The notes below the pieces were generated by a model. The model made no database searches. It saw only the letters and a program-made list of their open reading frames with translations, and was not told the DNA's origin. A stretch of 33,834 nt of DNA from Candidatus Brevibacterium intestinavium (GTDB lineage: Bacteria > Actinomycetota > Actinomycetes > Actinomycetales > Brevibacteriaceae), in NCBI GenBank assembly GCA_019117545.1, contig DWZN01000125.1:1-33834 (forward strand), read 5' to 3'. How positions within the stretch are numbered: position 1 is the first letter of the stretch; the number at the start of each line of letters is the position of its first letter. Both the position numbers and the translations under genes were made by a program. Below, piece by piece: positions 1 to 7,452 of the stretch.

Positions 1-318
1 GGCGATCTTCTCCACCAGGTCGGAGATGATCTCGATGAGGATCGAGACCTCTTCGGCCGACCGTGCGAGGTTCTCCTTGGACAGGACGTAGAGAGTGACG
101 ATCTCGACGTCGATCTCGAAGCACCAGCCGAGGAACTCGACGATCTTCGCCGCTCCCGCCCGGTGCCCGTCGGCGGTGGTCGCCCCGAACTCCCTGGCCC
201 ACCGCCGATTGCCGTCGGTGATGACTCCGACGTGGCGGGGAACCGGCACCGACTTGTCGAGCTCGCGTTTGAGTCGTCGCTCGTACAGCCGATAGAGCAG
301 GTTCACCGGTCGGGCCAC
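1..318 (-). CDS. Z-prenyl diphosphate synthase (isoprenyl transferase), N-terminal part, cut by window edge
   Basis: The 106 visible residues are the N-terminal part of a cis-prenyltransferase (UppS family), which condenses isopentenyl diphosphate onto allylic diphosphates for polyprenyl carrier lipids. The catalytic-site motif ITDGNRRWAR lies at residues 33-42, with the Mg-binding and catalytic Asp at 35. It is followed by the GHRAGA segment and the LYVLSKENLARSAEE stretch typical of the family. The DGNRRWAR variant (not DGNGRWA) resembles M. tuberculosis Rv1086, a short-chain Z-farnesyl diphosphate synthase, so the product may be short; the chain-length-determining region lies outside the window. 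I chose the GTG at 318, preceded by an AAGAAG stretch; GTG at 306 is an alternative. The neighbouring trhA is divergent. Family membership is sure; exact product is inference. Confidence 0.9.
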   Translation of the reverse strand, partial: MARPVNLLYRLYERRLKRELDKSVPVPRHVGVITDGNRRWAREFGATTADGHRAGAAKIVEFLGWCFEIDVEIVTLYVLSKENLARSAEEVSILIEIISDLVEKIA

Positions 319-420
319 AGCTGTCTTCTTTCGCGTTGATCGCAGTCAGGTTCGGACACGTACAGACTACTAGCCGACGATGCTGAATGAGGCCTCAGAC
401 CCGCTCGATACCATGGTGTC

Positions 421-1200
421 ATGAATGCTCCGGCCACCGAACCCTCATCAGTCGTTCCCGACGGCTCCCGCGCCGATGCCCCGCCCCCACGGGTCGACAT
501 GCCCTATCCCCTGCACATCGCCCGGCGACGCTCCGCGCTGCGTGCCGAGCTGACCAAACTCGCCGGGCATGTGAAGCCGAAGCTGCGCGGTTGGTTCCAT
601 GCCGGGGCGTTCCCCCTGGCGATGCTCGGCGGACTCGCGCTGGTGATCATCTCACCGACGATCGAGTCGCGCATCGCGGCGGCGATCTTCGCGATCACCG
701 GGATGCTGCTCTTCGGCACCTCGGCCGTCTACCATCGCGGACGCTGGCGCACCCGAGCCCGCCTCATCCTGCGCCGCCTCGACCACGCCAACATCTTCCT
801 CATCACGGCCGGAACCTACACCCCGCTGGCCGTGCTCATGCTCCGCACCGACCAAGCGGTCCTGCTGCTGTCGGTGCTGTGGGGAGCAGCGGCACTCGGT
901 GCCGCCTTCCGCACGATCTTCACCACCGCGCCGAGGTGGCTCTTCGTTCCCATCTATGTCGGCTTCGGTGTGGCCGGAGTCGGATACATTCCCCAGATCT
1001 GGGCGACGAATCCCGCCGTCGGCATCCTCGTCGTCATCGGCGGTGTCTGCTATATCGCCGGAGCGGTGGTCTACGGCATCAAACGGCCCAATCCCTCACC
1101 GAAATGGCTCGGCTTCCACGAGATCTTCCACATCCTCACGATCTTCGGCTACGGATGCCATCTCGCGGCACTGATCGTCGCGGCCGTCGCCGCGTACTGA
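421..1200 (+). CDS. trhA: TrhA / hemolysin III family membrane protein (PAQR superfamily)
   Basis: A 259-residue integral membrane protein with about seven hydrophobic segments. It carries the PAQR/hemolysin III metal-site signature: Ser101 and His105 in SAVYH, Asp121-His122 in the RRLDHANIF motif, and His233, His237 and His247 near the C-terminus (HEIFH and GYGCH). The family is linked to membrane fluidity homeostasis in bacteria; the old name hemolysin is based on weak assays. The first 50 residues are hydrophilic and poorly conserved. There is no clear ribosome site before the ATG at 421, so a leaderless transcript or the in-frame ATG at 499 is possible. The gene is divergent from the prenyl synthase, as Rv1085c is from Rv1086 in mycobacteria. 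Confidence 0.9.
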   Translation: MNAPATEPSSVVPDGSRADAPPPRVDMPYPLHIARRRSALRAELTKLAGHVKPKLRGWFHAGAFPLAMLGGLALVIISPTIESRIAAAIFAITGMLLFGTSAVYHRGRWRTRARLILRRLDHANIFLITAGTYTPLAVLMLRTDQAVLLLSVLWGAAALGAAFRTIFTTAPRWLFVPIYVGFGVAGVGYIPQIWATNPAVGILVVIGGVCYIAGAVVYGIKRPNPSPKWLGFHEIFHILTIFGYGCHLAALIVAAVAAY

Positions 1201-1222
1201 ACCTCCCGGCCCACGACGGCCG

Positions 1223-1254
1223 AGGGCGCGGTCACCATCGGGGGATCGCGCCCT
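1223..1254. terminator. Hairpin between convergent trhA and the small membrane protein gene
   Basis: AGGGCGCG at 1223-1230 pairs with CGCGCCCT at 1247-1254 across a 16-nt loop. No T-run follows on either strand. Its place between two convergent gene ends suggests a bidirectional terminator. Confidence 0.45.
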
Positions 1255-1293
1255 TCGCCTGAACGGAGCCGCCTCTCAAACGGAGCCCGAGCC

Positions 1294-1689
1294 TCAGTCT
1301 CGCTCGTCGGGAGTCTCGGACGTCGGGCCGGAGGCCTCGGAATCACGATCGGAGGTGCTGTCGTCGGAAGCGGGTGAACCGGCGTCGGCCGAACCGCCGT
1401 CGGGCCCGGCCGGAGGAGCCGCGGAGGCGGGGCCGTCCTTCGGCCCCTCCGGTCCCGACAGCTTCGACTGGTTGGGCACCACATGCCGACGCAGCGGGAT
1501 CGGGTAGGCATCGGTCTCTCCCGAGCGCGCCCGCACCCGACGGACCCGTCGGAGGGCATCGCGGATGAGGAAGATCACGACGACGACCACGGCCAAGGTG
1601 GCGAGGAAGCCGATCGTTCCCGGTGTCACCAGGTCCGGATCCGGGGCACCACCGCCGGGGGTCGATTCGGGTGTGGACGCGATGATCAT
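1294..1689 (-). CDS. Small single-pass membrane protein linked to mca (Rv1083-like)
   Basis: 131 residues. A short N-terminal Pro/Gly-rich segment is followed by one strong transmembrane helix at about residues 24-43 (TIGFLATLAVVVVVIFLIRD). A basic stretch RRVRRVRARSG comes next, then a long hydrophilic Ser/Asp/Pro-rich tail likely to be cytoplasmic (inferred from the basic residues after the helix). Its ATG overlaps the mca stop by 4 nt (ATGA at 1686-1689), so translation is probably coupled. M. tuberculosis has a small membrane protein gene (Rv1083) directly after mca (Rv1082), so the pairing is conserved across Actinobacteria. I know of no assigned function; anchoring or recruiting Mca at the membrane is speculation from gene order. 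Confidence 0.8.
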   Translation of the reverse strand: MIIASTPESTPGGGAPDPDLVTPGTIGFLATLAVVVVVIFLIRDALRRVRRVRARSGETDAYPIPLRRHVVPNQSKLSGPEGPKDGPASAAPPAGPDGGSADAGSPASDDSTSDRDSEASGPTSETPDERD

Positions 1690-2753
1690 GCGTGGGTGTC
1701 ACTTTCGGTCAAGGCGGCGGATCCCTCTGCGCCGGACTGCCCTGGGCCCGCCACGGGAGAATCCGGGTCCGAGGCTGGGTCTGCGGCTTCCTTCTCGGCC
1801 TCGGGGGTGTCCGGCAGCATCCCCGCGTCGGGGACACGACGACCGTCGTCGAAGGTCACCGCCGCAAACAGGTCGCCCTCCTGGAAGTCGACTCCCGGGC
1901 GCAGCGGCTCTCGGTCCGTCCGGTCGAGAGCCAATTCGAATTCCTCCGTCGGCCAGTAGGTTCGGGCGGCCTTGCGTGAGGCCGAGAAGAACCCGCCCTC
2001 GGGGTCGATCTGAGTGGCATGCGAGAGCAGTGCCCGATCTCTGGCCGGGAAGAACTCCGCGCAGGGGATCCGAGTGCTCAGCCAGTTGTTGCGCTTGCTG
2101 TCGCGCTTCTTGAAGTCTTCGAGATGCTCGGCGAACGGGGATTCGAGTCCCGCCTCGGTCATCTTCTCGTGGATGGTGATCCACTTCTTCGCCGACAGGT
2201 CCTGGTTGTAGTAGACCTTCTGCACCTGCCAGGGCTCGCCGAGTTCGGGATGAGCCGTTCCGTCGGCGGCCGCCGCGACCGCGGCCATGGTCACGGCGTG
2301 GTTCTTGATGTGGTCGGGATGCGGGTAGCCGCCGAGCTCGTCATAGGTGGTCACCACCTGCGGTCGGAAGGTGCGGATGATGTGGACCAGCGGCAGCATG
2401 GCCACCTCGTCGGGCACGCGGTAGAAGCATCCGGGCGGTGTCTGATTGTCGAAGTCTCCATCGGGCAGGCCCGAATCGACATGGCCGACCCACACGTGTT
2501 CGGCGCCGAGAGCCGCCGCTGCGGTGGCCATCTCCTCGCGACGCAGTCCGGCGATGTCGCGGCTGGCCTTCGGACTCTGCAGCAGTGCGGGGTTGAGGAT
2601 GTCTCCGGCTTCGCCGCCGGTCATGGTCGCGATGAGGACCCGTGCTCCCAGTGAGGCGTACTTCGCGCTCGTAGCCGCACCCTTCGAGGATTCGTCGTCG
2701 GGGTGGGCATGGACCGCCAGCAGACGCAGCCCGTGGTACGGAAGCGAAGTCAT
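1686..2753 (-). CDS. mca: Mycothiol S-conjugate amidase Mca
   Basis: A 355-residue zinc hydrolase of the LmbE/PIG-L fold. Mca cleaves mycothiol S-conjugates of electrophiles into GlcN-Ins and a mercapturic acid that is exported, so it detoxifies drugs and alkylating agents in the cytoplasm. Zinc ligands are His17 and Asp20 in AHPDDES and His148 in GGYPHPDH; Asp19 is the likely general base. The motifs SSKGAAT, TGGEAGDILNP, HVDSGLP, ATQIDP and WPTEEFELA match Mca rather than the paralogue MshB. The last 50 or so residues form an extra Asp/Glu/Pro/Ser-rich tail absent from the roughly 290-residue mycobacterial enzyme. The start is the ATG at 2753, preceded by an AGGGA/AGGA stretch. Its presence shows that the organism makes mycothiol. 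Confidence 0.95.
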   Translation of the reverse strand: MTSLPYHGLRLLAVHAHPDDESSKGAATSAKYASLGARVLIATMTGGEAGDILNPALLQSPKASRDIAGLRREEMATAAAALGAEHVWVGHVDSGLPDGDFDNQTPPGCFYRVPDEVAMLPLVHIIRTFRPQVVTTYDELGGYPHPDHIKNHAVTMAAVAAAADGTAHPELGEPWQVQKVYYNQDLSAKKWITIHEKMTEAGLESPFAEHLEDFKKRDSKRNNWLSTRIPCAEFFPARDRALLSHATQIDPEGGFFSASRKAARTYWPTEEFELALDRTDREPLRPGVDFQEGDLFAAVTFDDGRRVPDAGMLPDTPEAEKEAADPASDPDSPVAGPGQSGAEGSAALTESDTHA

Positions 2754-2789
2754 ATCCTAAATGTCCCTTTCGATTCAGCCTGGTGGCCT

Positions 2790-2831
2790 TCCTCTGCCGA
2801 GATTGCGGCTGACATGCTCGTCGGCAGAGGA
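2790..2831. promoter_or_regulatory. 11-bp inverted repeat in the mca / DUF4307 divergent region
   Basis: TCCTCTGCCGA at 2790-2800 is exactly complementary to TCGGCAGAGGA at 2821-2831, separated by 20 nt. It lies between the two divergent starts. A plus-strand TAGATT at 2842-2847 could be a -10 element for the DUF4307 gene. The arms could be two half-sites of an operator or form a leader hairpin; function is unknown. Confidence 0.4.
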
Positions 2832-2876
2832 TCGACTACTCTAGATTAGTGCGCGAAGTACTCAAAGAGGAATTCA

Positions 2877-3302
2877 ATGACTGAGGTAACAGTGGCCGAA
2901 CCACTGCACGATGATCGTTACGGACGGACCCGGAAGCCGAAGCGGAATCTGAGCCGCAGGGCGAAGATCATCGCCGCTGCCGTCGTCGTTGTCGCGATCG
3001 CAGTCATCGCCTTCGTCTCGTTCAGGCCGCAGACGGAGCCCACGACACCGCGGACCCTTGACTATTTGGTTGTCGACTCCTCTACAACGCAGGTCAGCGT
3101 CGGAATATTTCCCGATCAGGAACGCGATGTGCACTGCACCGTCCAGGCGACGAACGAGAACGAAGCCGTCGTCGGCTTCACCGAGGTCACCGTTCCCGCC
3201 GACCCCGACGCCGATCCGAACTCACCGAGGCAGATCGACCTCGACCTGGCCACGACGCAGCTGGCCGCTTCGGGACACGTCGACTCCTGCTGGTTCGAAT
3301 AG
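2877..3302 (+). CDS. DUF4307 membrane-anchored protein (Rv1081c-like)
   Basis: 141 residues. A basic N-terminal segment is followed by one transmembrane helix at about residues 30-49 and an extracytoplasmic domain of about 90 residues that ends in SGHVDSCWFE. The outside domain contains a Cys in the DVHCTVQATNENEAVVGF region and another near the C-terminus, which could form a disulfide. Size, topology and position between greA and mca match the DUF4307 family (Rv1081c in M. tuberculosis). The function is not known. The ATG at 2877 is preceded by AGAGGA, a good ribosome site. The gene is divergent from mca and followed by a strong hairpin. Confidence 0.85.
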   Translation: MTEVTVAEPLHDDRYGRTRKPKRNLSRRAKIIAAAVVVVAIAVIAFVSFRPQTEPTTPRTLDYLVVDSSTTQVSVGIFPDQERDVHCTVQATNENEAVVGFTEVTVPADPDADPNSPRQIDLDLATTQLAASGHVDSCWFE

Positions 3303-3328
3303 AACGACCCGGTTCGCGCCGGCTCGGG

Positions 3329-3362
3329 TCGACTCGCCGCGAGTCCGCTTGCGGCGAGTCGA
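3329..3362 (+). terminator. Hairpin after the DUF4307 gene
   Basis: A perfect 12-bp stem (3329-3340 with 3351-3362) closes a 10-nt loop 26 nt after the stop codon. No T-run follows, as is common for actinobacterial terminators. Confidence 0.65.
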
Positions 3363-3455
3363 ACGGGTCTCGCACTCATTCGTCTCCTGCCGCCGGATTC
3401 TCCACCTCGACGGCGGGAACGTGACTCAGCTCATCGTGTTTCCGCGCGGATGCGT

Positions 3456-3461
3456 TACACT
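3456..3461 (+). promoter_or_regulatory. Probable -10 element of the greA promoter
   Basis: TACACT at 3456-3461 (context GCGTTACACTGTAG) fits an actinobacterial -10 hexamer; no convincing -35 is visible. Transcription would start near 3467-3470, about 85 nt before the greA ATG and directly ahead of an intrinsic terminator. Confidence 0.5.
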
Positions 3462-3478
3462 GTAGTTTCATTCATCTT

Positions 3479-3506
3479 CCGGGCGTGCCCATACGCCCGG
3501 TTTTTT
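3479..3506 (+). terminator. Intrinsic terminator inside the greA leader
   Basis: CCGGGCGT (3479-3486) pairs perfectly with ACGCCCGG (3493-3500) over a 6-nt loop, followed at once by six T (3501-3506). It is the most canonical rho-independent terminator I found in the window. It starts only about 10 nt after the predicted greA transcription start and lies 48 nt before the greA ATG. A second small hairpin (CTGACA 3513-3518 with TGTCAG 3523-3528) follows. Read-through from the DUF4307 gene is already blocked by the hairpin at 3329-3362, so this one looks like an attenuator for greA or the end of a roughly 40-nt RNA. Confidence 0.8.
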
Positions 3507-3554
3507 CGTTGCCTGACATGCCTGTCAGTGCACCGAACCGAAGAAGGAGAAGTC

Positions 3555-4049
3555 ATGACCGAGGAAGTCACCCAGGAAGAAACATGGTTGACCCAGGAAG
3601 CCTTTGACCGTCTGTCGAAGGAACTCGAGCATCTCTCCGGACCGGGTCGTGCAGAGATTGCTGAGAAGATCGAAGCCGCCCGCGACGAGGGTGACTTGAA
3701 GGAGAACAGCGGTTATCACGCGGCGCGTGACGAGCAGGGCAAGCAGGAAGCACGCATCCGTCAGCTCGAGGTGCTGCTGCGCAACGCGAAGGTCGGCTCC
3801 AGCGACAGCGACGGCAAGACCGTGGCTCCCGGCTCCGTGGTCAACGCCACCGTCGCCGGCAACTCGATGCGGTTCCTGCTGGGCAACCGCGAGATCGCCG
3901 GCGACTCCGATATCGACGTCTTCTCGGAGAAGTCGCCGCTCGGTGCCGCCGTCATCGGCGTCAAGGCCGGAGACACGAGCTCCTACGAAGCGCCCAACGG
4001 AAAGACCATCGAGGTCAAGGTCGAGTCGGTGGAGGCCTTCACCGGCTGA
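3555..4049 (+). CDS. greA: Transcript cleavage factor GreA
   Basis: 164 residues, the usual GreA length. The N-terminal coiled coil (about residues 12-80) carries the tip motif EGDLKEN, with the acidic Asp47 and Glu50 equivalent to E. coli D41 and E44, which hold Mg at the RNA polymerase active site. The C-terminal FKBP-like domain (about 85-163) contains VAPGSVVNATV and SPLGAAVIG. GreA enters the secondary channel and stimulates cleavage of backtracked RNA. The ATG at 3555 is chosen because of the strong ribosome site GAAGGAGAAG just before it; the open frame extends further upstream but lacks such a site. The leader contains an intrinsic terminator, suggesting attenuation. The gene faces the AI-2E family gene. 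Confidence 0.97.
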   Translation: MTEEVTQEETWLTQEAFDRLSKELEHLSGPGRAEIAEKIEAARDEGDLKENSGYHAARDEQGKQEARIRQLEVLLRNAKVGSSDSDGKTVAPGSVVNATVAGNSMRFLLGNREIAGDSDIDVFSEKSPLGAAVIGVKAGDTSSYEAPNGKTIEVKVESVEAFTG

Positions 4050-4096
4050 GCTGAGTACTCGATCCGGCCGAAGGACTCCGGTTCCTTCGACACACG

Positions 4097-4128
4097 GCAG
4101 TGGGCGGGAGACACCTCCCGCCCACTGC
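4097..4128. terminator. Bidirectional terminator between greA and the AI-2E family gene
   Basis: A perfect 14-bp GC-rich stem (4097-4110 with 4115-4128) closes an ACAC loop between two convergent genes. A smaller 7-bp hairpin (CGAAGGA 4069-4075 with TCCTTCG 4083-4089) lies just upstream on the greA side. Confidence 0.75.
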
Positions 4129-4137
4129 TGTATTAAC

Positions 4138-5664
4138 TCACTTCCGTCGGCGCCGCGGCCCCTTGGGACCCTTCCCCGTGTCGGGGGCACCTGCGGAATC
4201 CGTCCCGGCGTCTCCGGTTGCTGAGCCGACGCCGCCGGTTTCCCTCTCGGCCCCCGCCGCGCTTCCAGCATCCGCCGCGCTTCCGGCCCCCGCCGTCGCG
4301 CCTGCGCCCGCTGCGATCGAGCGGTCGGCCGGCGTCGCGTCGGAGCCACGCCCGGCGGCGTCGACCGTCTTCGCAGTTGGGTCACCAGTCGGCTCGTCCT
4401 CGGCCTGCCCGCCGCCGTGATCGGCTGATGCCTCCCCGGCGTCCTCGGAGCCGCTGGCCCGAGCGATGTATCCGACCACGCTGTTGAGCACGGCCACCAG
4501 CGGAACTGCGAACAGGGCACCGACGATGCCGAAGAGGAAACCGCCTCCGGTGACCGCGAGGATCACGGCCAGCGGATGGACGGACACGGCCTTGCCCATG
4601 AGGAAGGGTTGGAGCACCTGACTCTCGATCTGCTGCACGCCGATGACGACGGCCAACATGATCACCGCACTGACCAAACCGTTCGAGACCAGTGCGACGA
4701 GCACGGCCACGGCGCCGGAGGCGATAGCGCCGACGACCGGGACGAAGGAGGTCAGGAACACGAGCAGGGTCATGGGAATGACCAGCGGAACCCCGAGGAA
4801 AGCGGCGCCGATGCCGATGCCGATGGCGTCGACGGCGGCGACGAGGATCTGCACGCGCACGTATTGGACGAGTGTGGTCCAGCCCCGCTGCGAGGCACCG
4901 GTGGCCACCGGGCGCGCCGGGATCGGCAGCAGCTTCATCACCCAACGGAAGATGTTCTCTCCGTCGTAGAGGAAGAAGAACGTCGTGAACAGGCACACGG
5001 CCATACCGGTGAGGAAGGTGCCGACAGAGGAGGTGGCCTCCAAGGCACCGCCGAGGAGCTGGCTGCTGTTGTTCTGGAAGAAGTTCGTGGCGGTATTGAT
5101 GCCTTCGTCGATATACCCCGAGATCGTCGAGGAGTCGATGCCGAAGGGGCTGGTGGCCAGCCAGCTGCTGATTCCCGACACACCGGCGATGACCTGCCGG
5201 ACGAGGTCGGGCATCCCGGAGTAGATCTGCTGACCGACAAGACCGAAGAGGCCGAGCACGACGACGATGAAGCCGACGAACGAGATCGCTGCGGCCCCGC
5301 CGCGGGGCATTCCCTTCTTGACCAGCCATGCGGTCGGAGGTGCGAGCAGCGCGGCCAGCAGCAGTGCGATGAGCACCGGCAGCACGACGCTGGAGATCTT
5401 CGACAGCAGCCACAGGGCAACGCCGACGGCGACGAGGACGATGAGCGATCGCCACGACCACGCCGCGGCGAGCTTGAGTCCGGGAGACACATAGGGCGGG
5501 GCCTCGGCCTCGATGCGACTGAGAGCGATCTCCTCGGCACTGACGTCGCGCGGCTGCTCGGTCTCGGGCTCAGGCCGGGAGCGGGAGGACTCACGTCCTC
5601 GTCGGAATGCTTCCCACGCCCCACGGAAACGGTTCGGGGAATGCTGGTGATCGTTTTCGGTCAT
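4138..5664 (-). CDS. AI-2E family transporter (PerM/UPF0118-type) with long low-complexity tail
   Basis: 508 residues. After a hydrophilic N-terminus of about 65 residues there are about eight transmembrane segments to about residue 400, the layout of the AI-2E transporter family. The conserved C-terminal block is visible as VHPLAVILAVTGGGFLFGIV, followed by GALFAVPLVAVLNSVVGYI. Family members are permeases proposed to export AI-2 or exchange ions; the substrate cannot be told from sequence. The last 105 or so residues are an Ala/Gly/Asp-rich low-complexity tail with GAGA/SAADAGSAAGA repeats that ends in GPKGPRRRRK; it is probably cytoplasmic and not part of the family fold. The start is the ATG at 5664, with only a weak ribosome site. 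The gene is divergent from the SGNH-like gene, 64 bp away. Confidence 0.85.
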   Translation of the reverse strand: MTENDHQHSPNRFRGAWEAFRRGRESSRSRPEPETEQPRDVSAEEIALSRIEAEAPPYVSPGLKLAAAWSWRSLIVLVAVGVALWLLSKISSVVLPVLIALLLAALLAPPTAWLVKKGMPRGGAAAISFVGFIVVVLGLFGLVGQQIYSGMPDLVRQVIAGVSGISSWLATSPFGIDSSTISGYIDEGINTATNFFQNNSSQLLGGALEATSSVGTFLTGMAVCLFTTFFFLYDGENIFRWVMKLLPIPARPVATGASQRGWTTLVQYVRVQILVAAVDAIGIGIGAAFLGVPLVIPMTLLVFLTSFVPVVGAIASGAVAVLVALVSNGLVSAVIMLAVVIGVQQIESQVLQPFLMGKAVSVHPLAVILAVTGGGFLFGIVGALFAVPLVAVLNSVVGYIARASGSEDAGEASADHGGGQAEDEPTGDPTAKTVDAAGRGSDATPADRSIAAGAGATAGAGSAADAGSAAGAERETGGVGSATGDAGTDSAGAPDTGKGPKGPRRRRK

Positions 5665-5728
5665 GGCTCAACAATAGTTGTTGATGCCGTGACAAAGGTG
5701 CAATGATGACGGCGGAGGAGGGAATTCC

Positions 5729-6649
5729 GTGGGAAAACGCATGATCTGCACGCTGGCGACCATGGGGGCGACAGCTGTCGGAGCCGGAGCTTCGGCGGTG
5801 GGCCTCCTCCGTCACCAAGCGGGTTCGCTGCGCAGAGCCTTCGACGAGGACGAGAATCGTCCTCATTCCACCTTCGCCGAGGCGATCGCCGCCCCGCGCC
5901 ACCGCGACGATGACGATTCGGCGGCCTTGGCCATCATCGGTGACTCCTGGCTGTGCGGTGTCGACGTCGATGCCGAGCAGGCCCCGCCCACACTCATCGG
6001 CCGCGGATTGGCCCGCATACTCGGCACCACTGTGCGTGTGCAGACCACCGCCCGCCCCTCGGCCCTGTCGGACGACCTCCACCGGCAGGTCGATGAGGTG
6101 CTCCGCTCGGCCTGGCTGTCACGACAGCTGTCGGAGACGTGGAACGACTCCCGCCGGTTCGCGATCATCTCCATCGGCACCGGTGACATCATCCACCCGA
6201 TCCAGGCGACCATCGGCATTCCCGTCCTCAACCAAGCGATCAATCGGCTCCAACGCGAGGGCCGCTACACGGTCTTCGTCCTCGTCTGCCCCAATCTCGG
6301 CGGCCTGCCGGGACTGCGCGATCCGCTCAAGACCTCGCTGCGACGCACCTCCCGGGTCCTTGCCGGATCCCAATGGCTGGCAGCCCTGGCCGCGCGGGCG
6401 GTTCCGCTGCGGGCGACGAACTCCCTGAGCGGGACGAAGCGGAAGTCCCTGCTCAATGAGTCCGGCCGATTCCCCAGTGAACTCGGATACGCACAGCTGT
6501 CGTCGACCCTGCTGGCAGCGATCGCCGAACGCATCGAGGCTCCGGTCGTGGTCGACCGCAGCCTCGACGTGCCGGAGAAGGGAGAGTCGGCGCGCCGCCG
6601 GGACCTCGTCCCGGGCCCCCGACCGAACCCACCGGCGGTCGCCTCATGA
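5729..6649 (+). CDS. SGNH/GDSL-like protein with degenerate catalytic blocks
   Basis: 306 residues. An N-terminal hydrophobic stretch (about 6-27) may be a signal anchor. Residues 67-77 (LAIIGDSWLCG) form block I of the SGNH fold with the nucleophile Ser73. The other blocks are off consensus: block III reads SIGTGDI (148-154) where GxND is expected, and block V reads SGRFPSELGY (245-254) where family members have DxxHP, so the catalytic Asp and His and the oxyanion Asn are not evident. It may be a non-catalytic or strongly diverged member. The GTG start at 5729 is set by the GGAGGAGGG ribosome site. The stop overlaps the maf start by 4 nt (ATGA), so the two are co-translated. Its function is unknown. 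Confidence 0.75.
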   Translation: MGKRMICTLATMGATAVGAGASAVGLLRHQAGSLRRAFDEDENRPHSTFAEAIAAPRHRDDDDSAALAIIGDSWLCGVDVDAEQAPPTLIGRGLARILGTTVRVQTTARPSALSDDLHRQVDEVLRSAWLSRQLSETWNDSRRFAIISIGTGDIIHPIQATIGIPVLNQAINRLQREGRYTVFVLVCPNLGGLPGLRDPLKTSLRRTSRVLAGSQWLAALAARAVPLRATNSLSGTKRKSLLNESGRFPSELGYAQLSSTLLAAIAERIEAPVVVDRSLDVPEKGESARRRDLVPGPRPNPPAVAS

Positions 6650-7329
6650 TCCCGGTCGTTCTGGCCTCGCAGTCGCCTGCCCGCCGACAGATCCTGACCG
6701 CGGCCGGCATCGATCCGCAGATCATCGTCTCCGAAGTCGACGAGCGCGCCATCGAGGCCGGATTCACCGGTTCGGTCGGCGATCTGACCACAGCGCTGTC
6801 GGAGGCGAAAGCCCGCGCCGTCATCGACCGCATCCGCAGCTGCCCTCCCCCGGAGCTGACCGGGACCGAGACCGTCGTCGTCATCGCCGGCGATTCGCTC
6901 CTCGAACATGCCGGACAGGCCATCGGCAAACCCGGAACGGCCGAACGGACCCGCGCGGTATGGTCCGAGATCGCCGGGCAGTGGACACAGCTGCACACGG
7001 GCCACACCGTCGCCGTACTCACCGACGCTGACGACCGGGACGCCTCGACCGAGACCTCAGCTGCCGGCCTCAGCGCGATCCGCTCGCGCCGGTCGACGAC
7101 CTCGGTGCTCATCGGGTCTCCGAGCCCGGAGGAACTCGAGGCCTATATCGCCACCGAGGAGCCCTTCCAGGTGGCGGGAGCGCTGACCATCGACGGTTAC
7201 GGCGGAGCCTTCGTCGATCGCCTCGACGGCGACCATCTCACCGTTCTCGGTCTCAGCCTTCCGGTCGTGCGGGAATTGGTCACGGACATGGGCCTGTTCT
7301 GGCCGGATCTGTGGTCGCCGAAGGGCTAG
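6646..7329 (+). CDS. maf: Maf family nucleotide pyrophosphatase
   Basis: 227 residues of the Maf/HAM1-like fold. The N-terminal motif ASQSPARRQIL (residues 4-14) corresponds to the family's SxSPRR phosphate-binding loop. AGDSLLE carries the acidic metal-binding position, GKPG is conserved, and the C-terminal block GALTIDGYGGAFVDRLDGD with GLSLPVVRELV is diagnostic. Maf proteins hydrolyse non-canonical or excess NTPs to the monophosphate and pyrophosphate. Length is within the family range (190-230). The start overlaps the preceding gene by 4 nt. The gene is followed by the AccA3-type gene after 123 nt; the maf/acyl-CoA carboxylase neighbourhood is common in Actinobacteria. Confidence 0.9.
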   Translation: MIPVVLASQSPARRQILTAAGIDPQIIVSEVDERAIEAGFTGSVGDLTTALSEAKARAVIDRIRSCPPPELTGTETVVVIAGDSLLEHAGQAIGKPGTAERTRAVWSEIAGQWTQLHTGHTVAVLTDADDRDASTETSAAGLSAIRSRRSTTSVLIGSPSPEELEAYIATEEPFQVAGALTIDGYGGAFVDRLDGDHLTVLGLSLPVVRELVTDMGLFWPDLWSPKG

Positions 7330-7452
7330 AATCGATCAGGGTCGTGTGACACGCCCGGAGTCGTTGAAGTTTTCGCTCGAACTTTTTATCGCTGGCCTAC
7401 AAAGTGTTGGTGTCGTTCTCTAAATTGTTCTGTGATCATACAAAGGAGCGCC

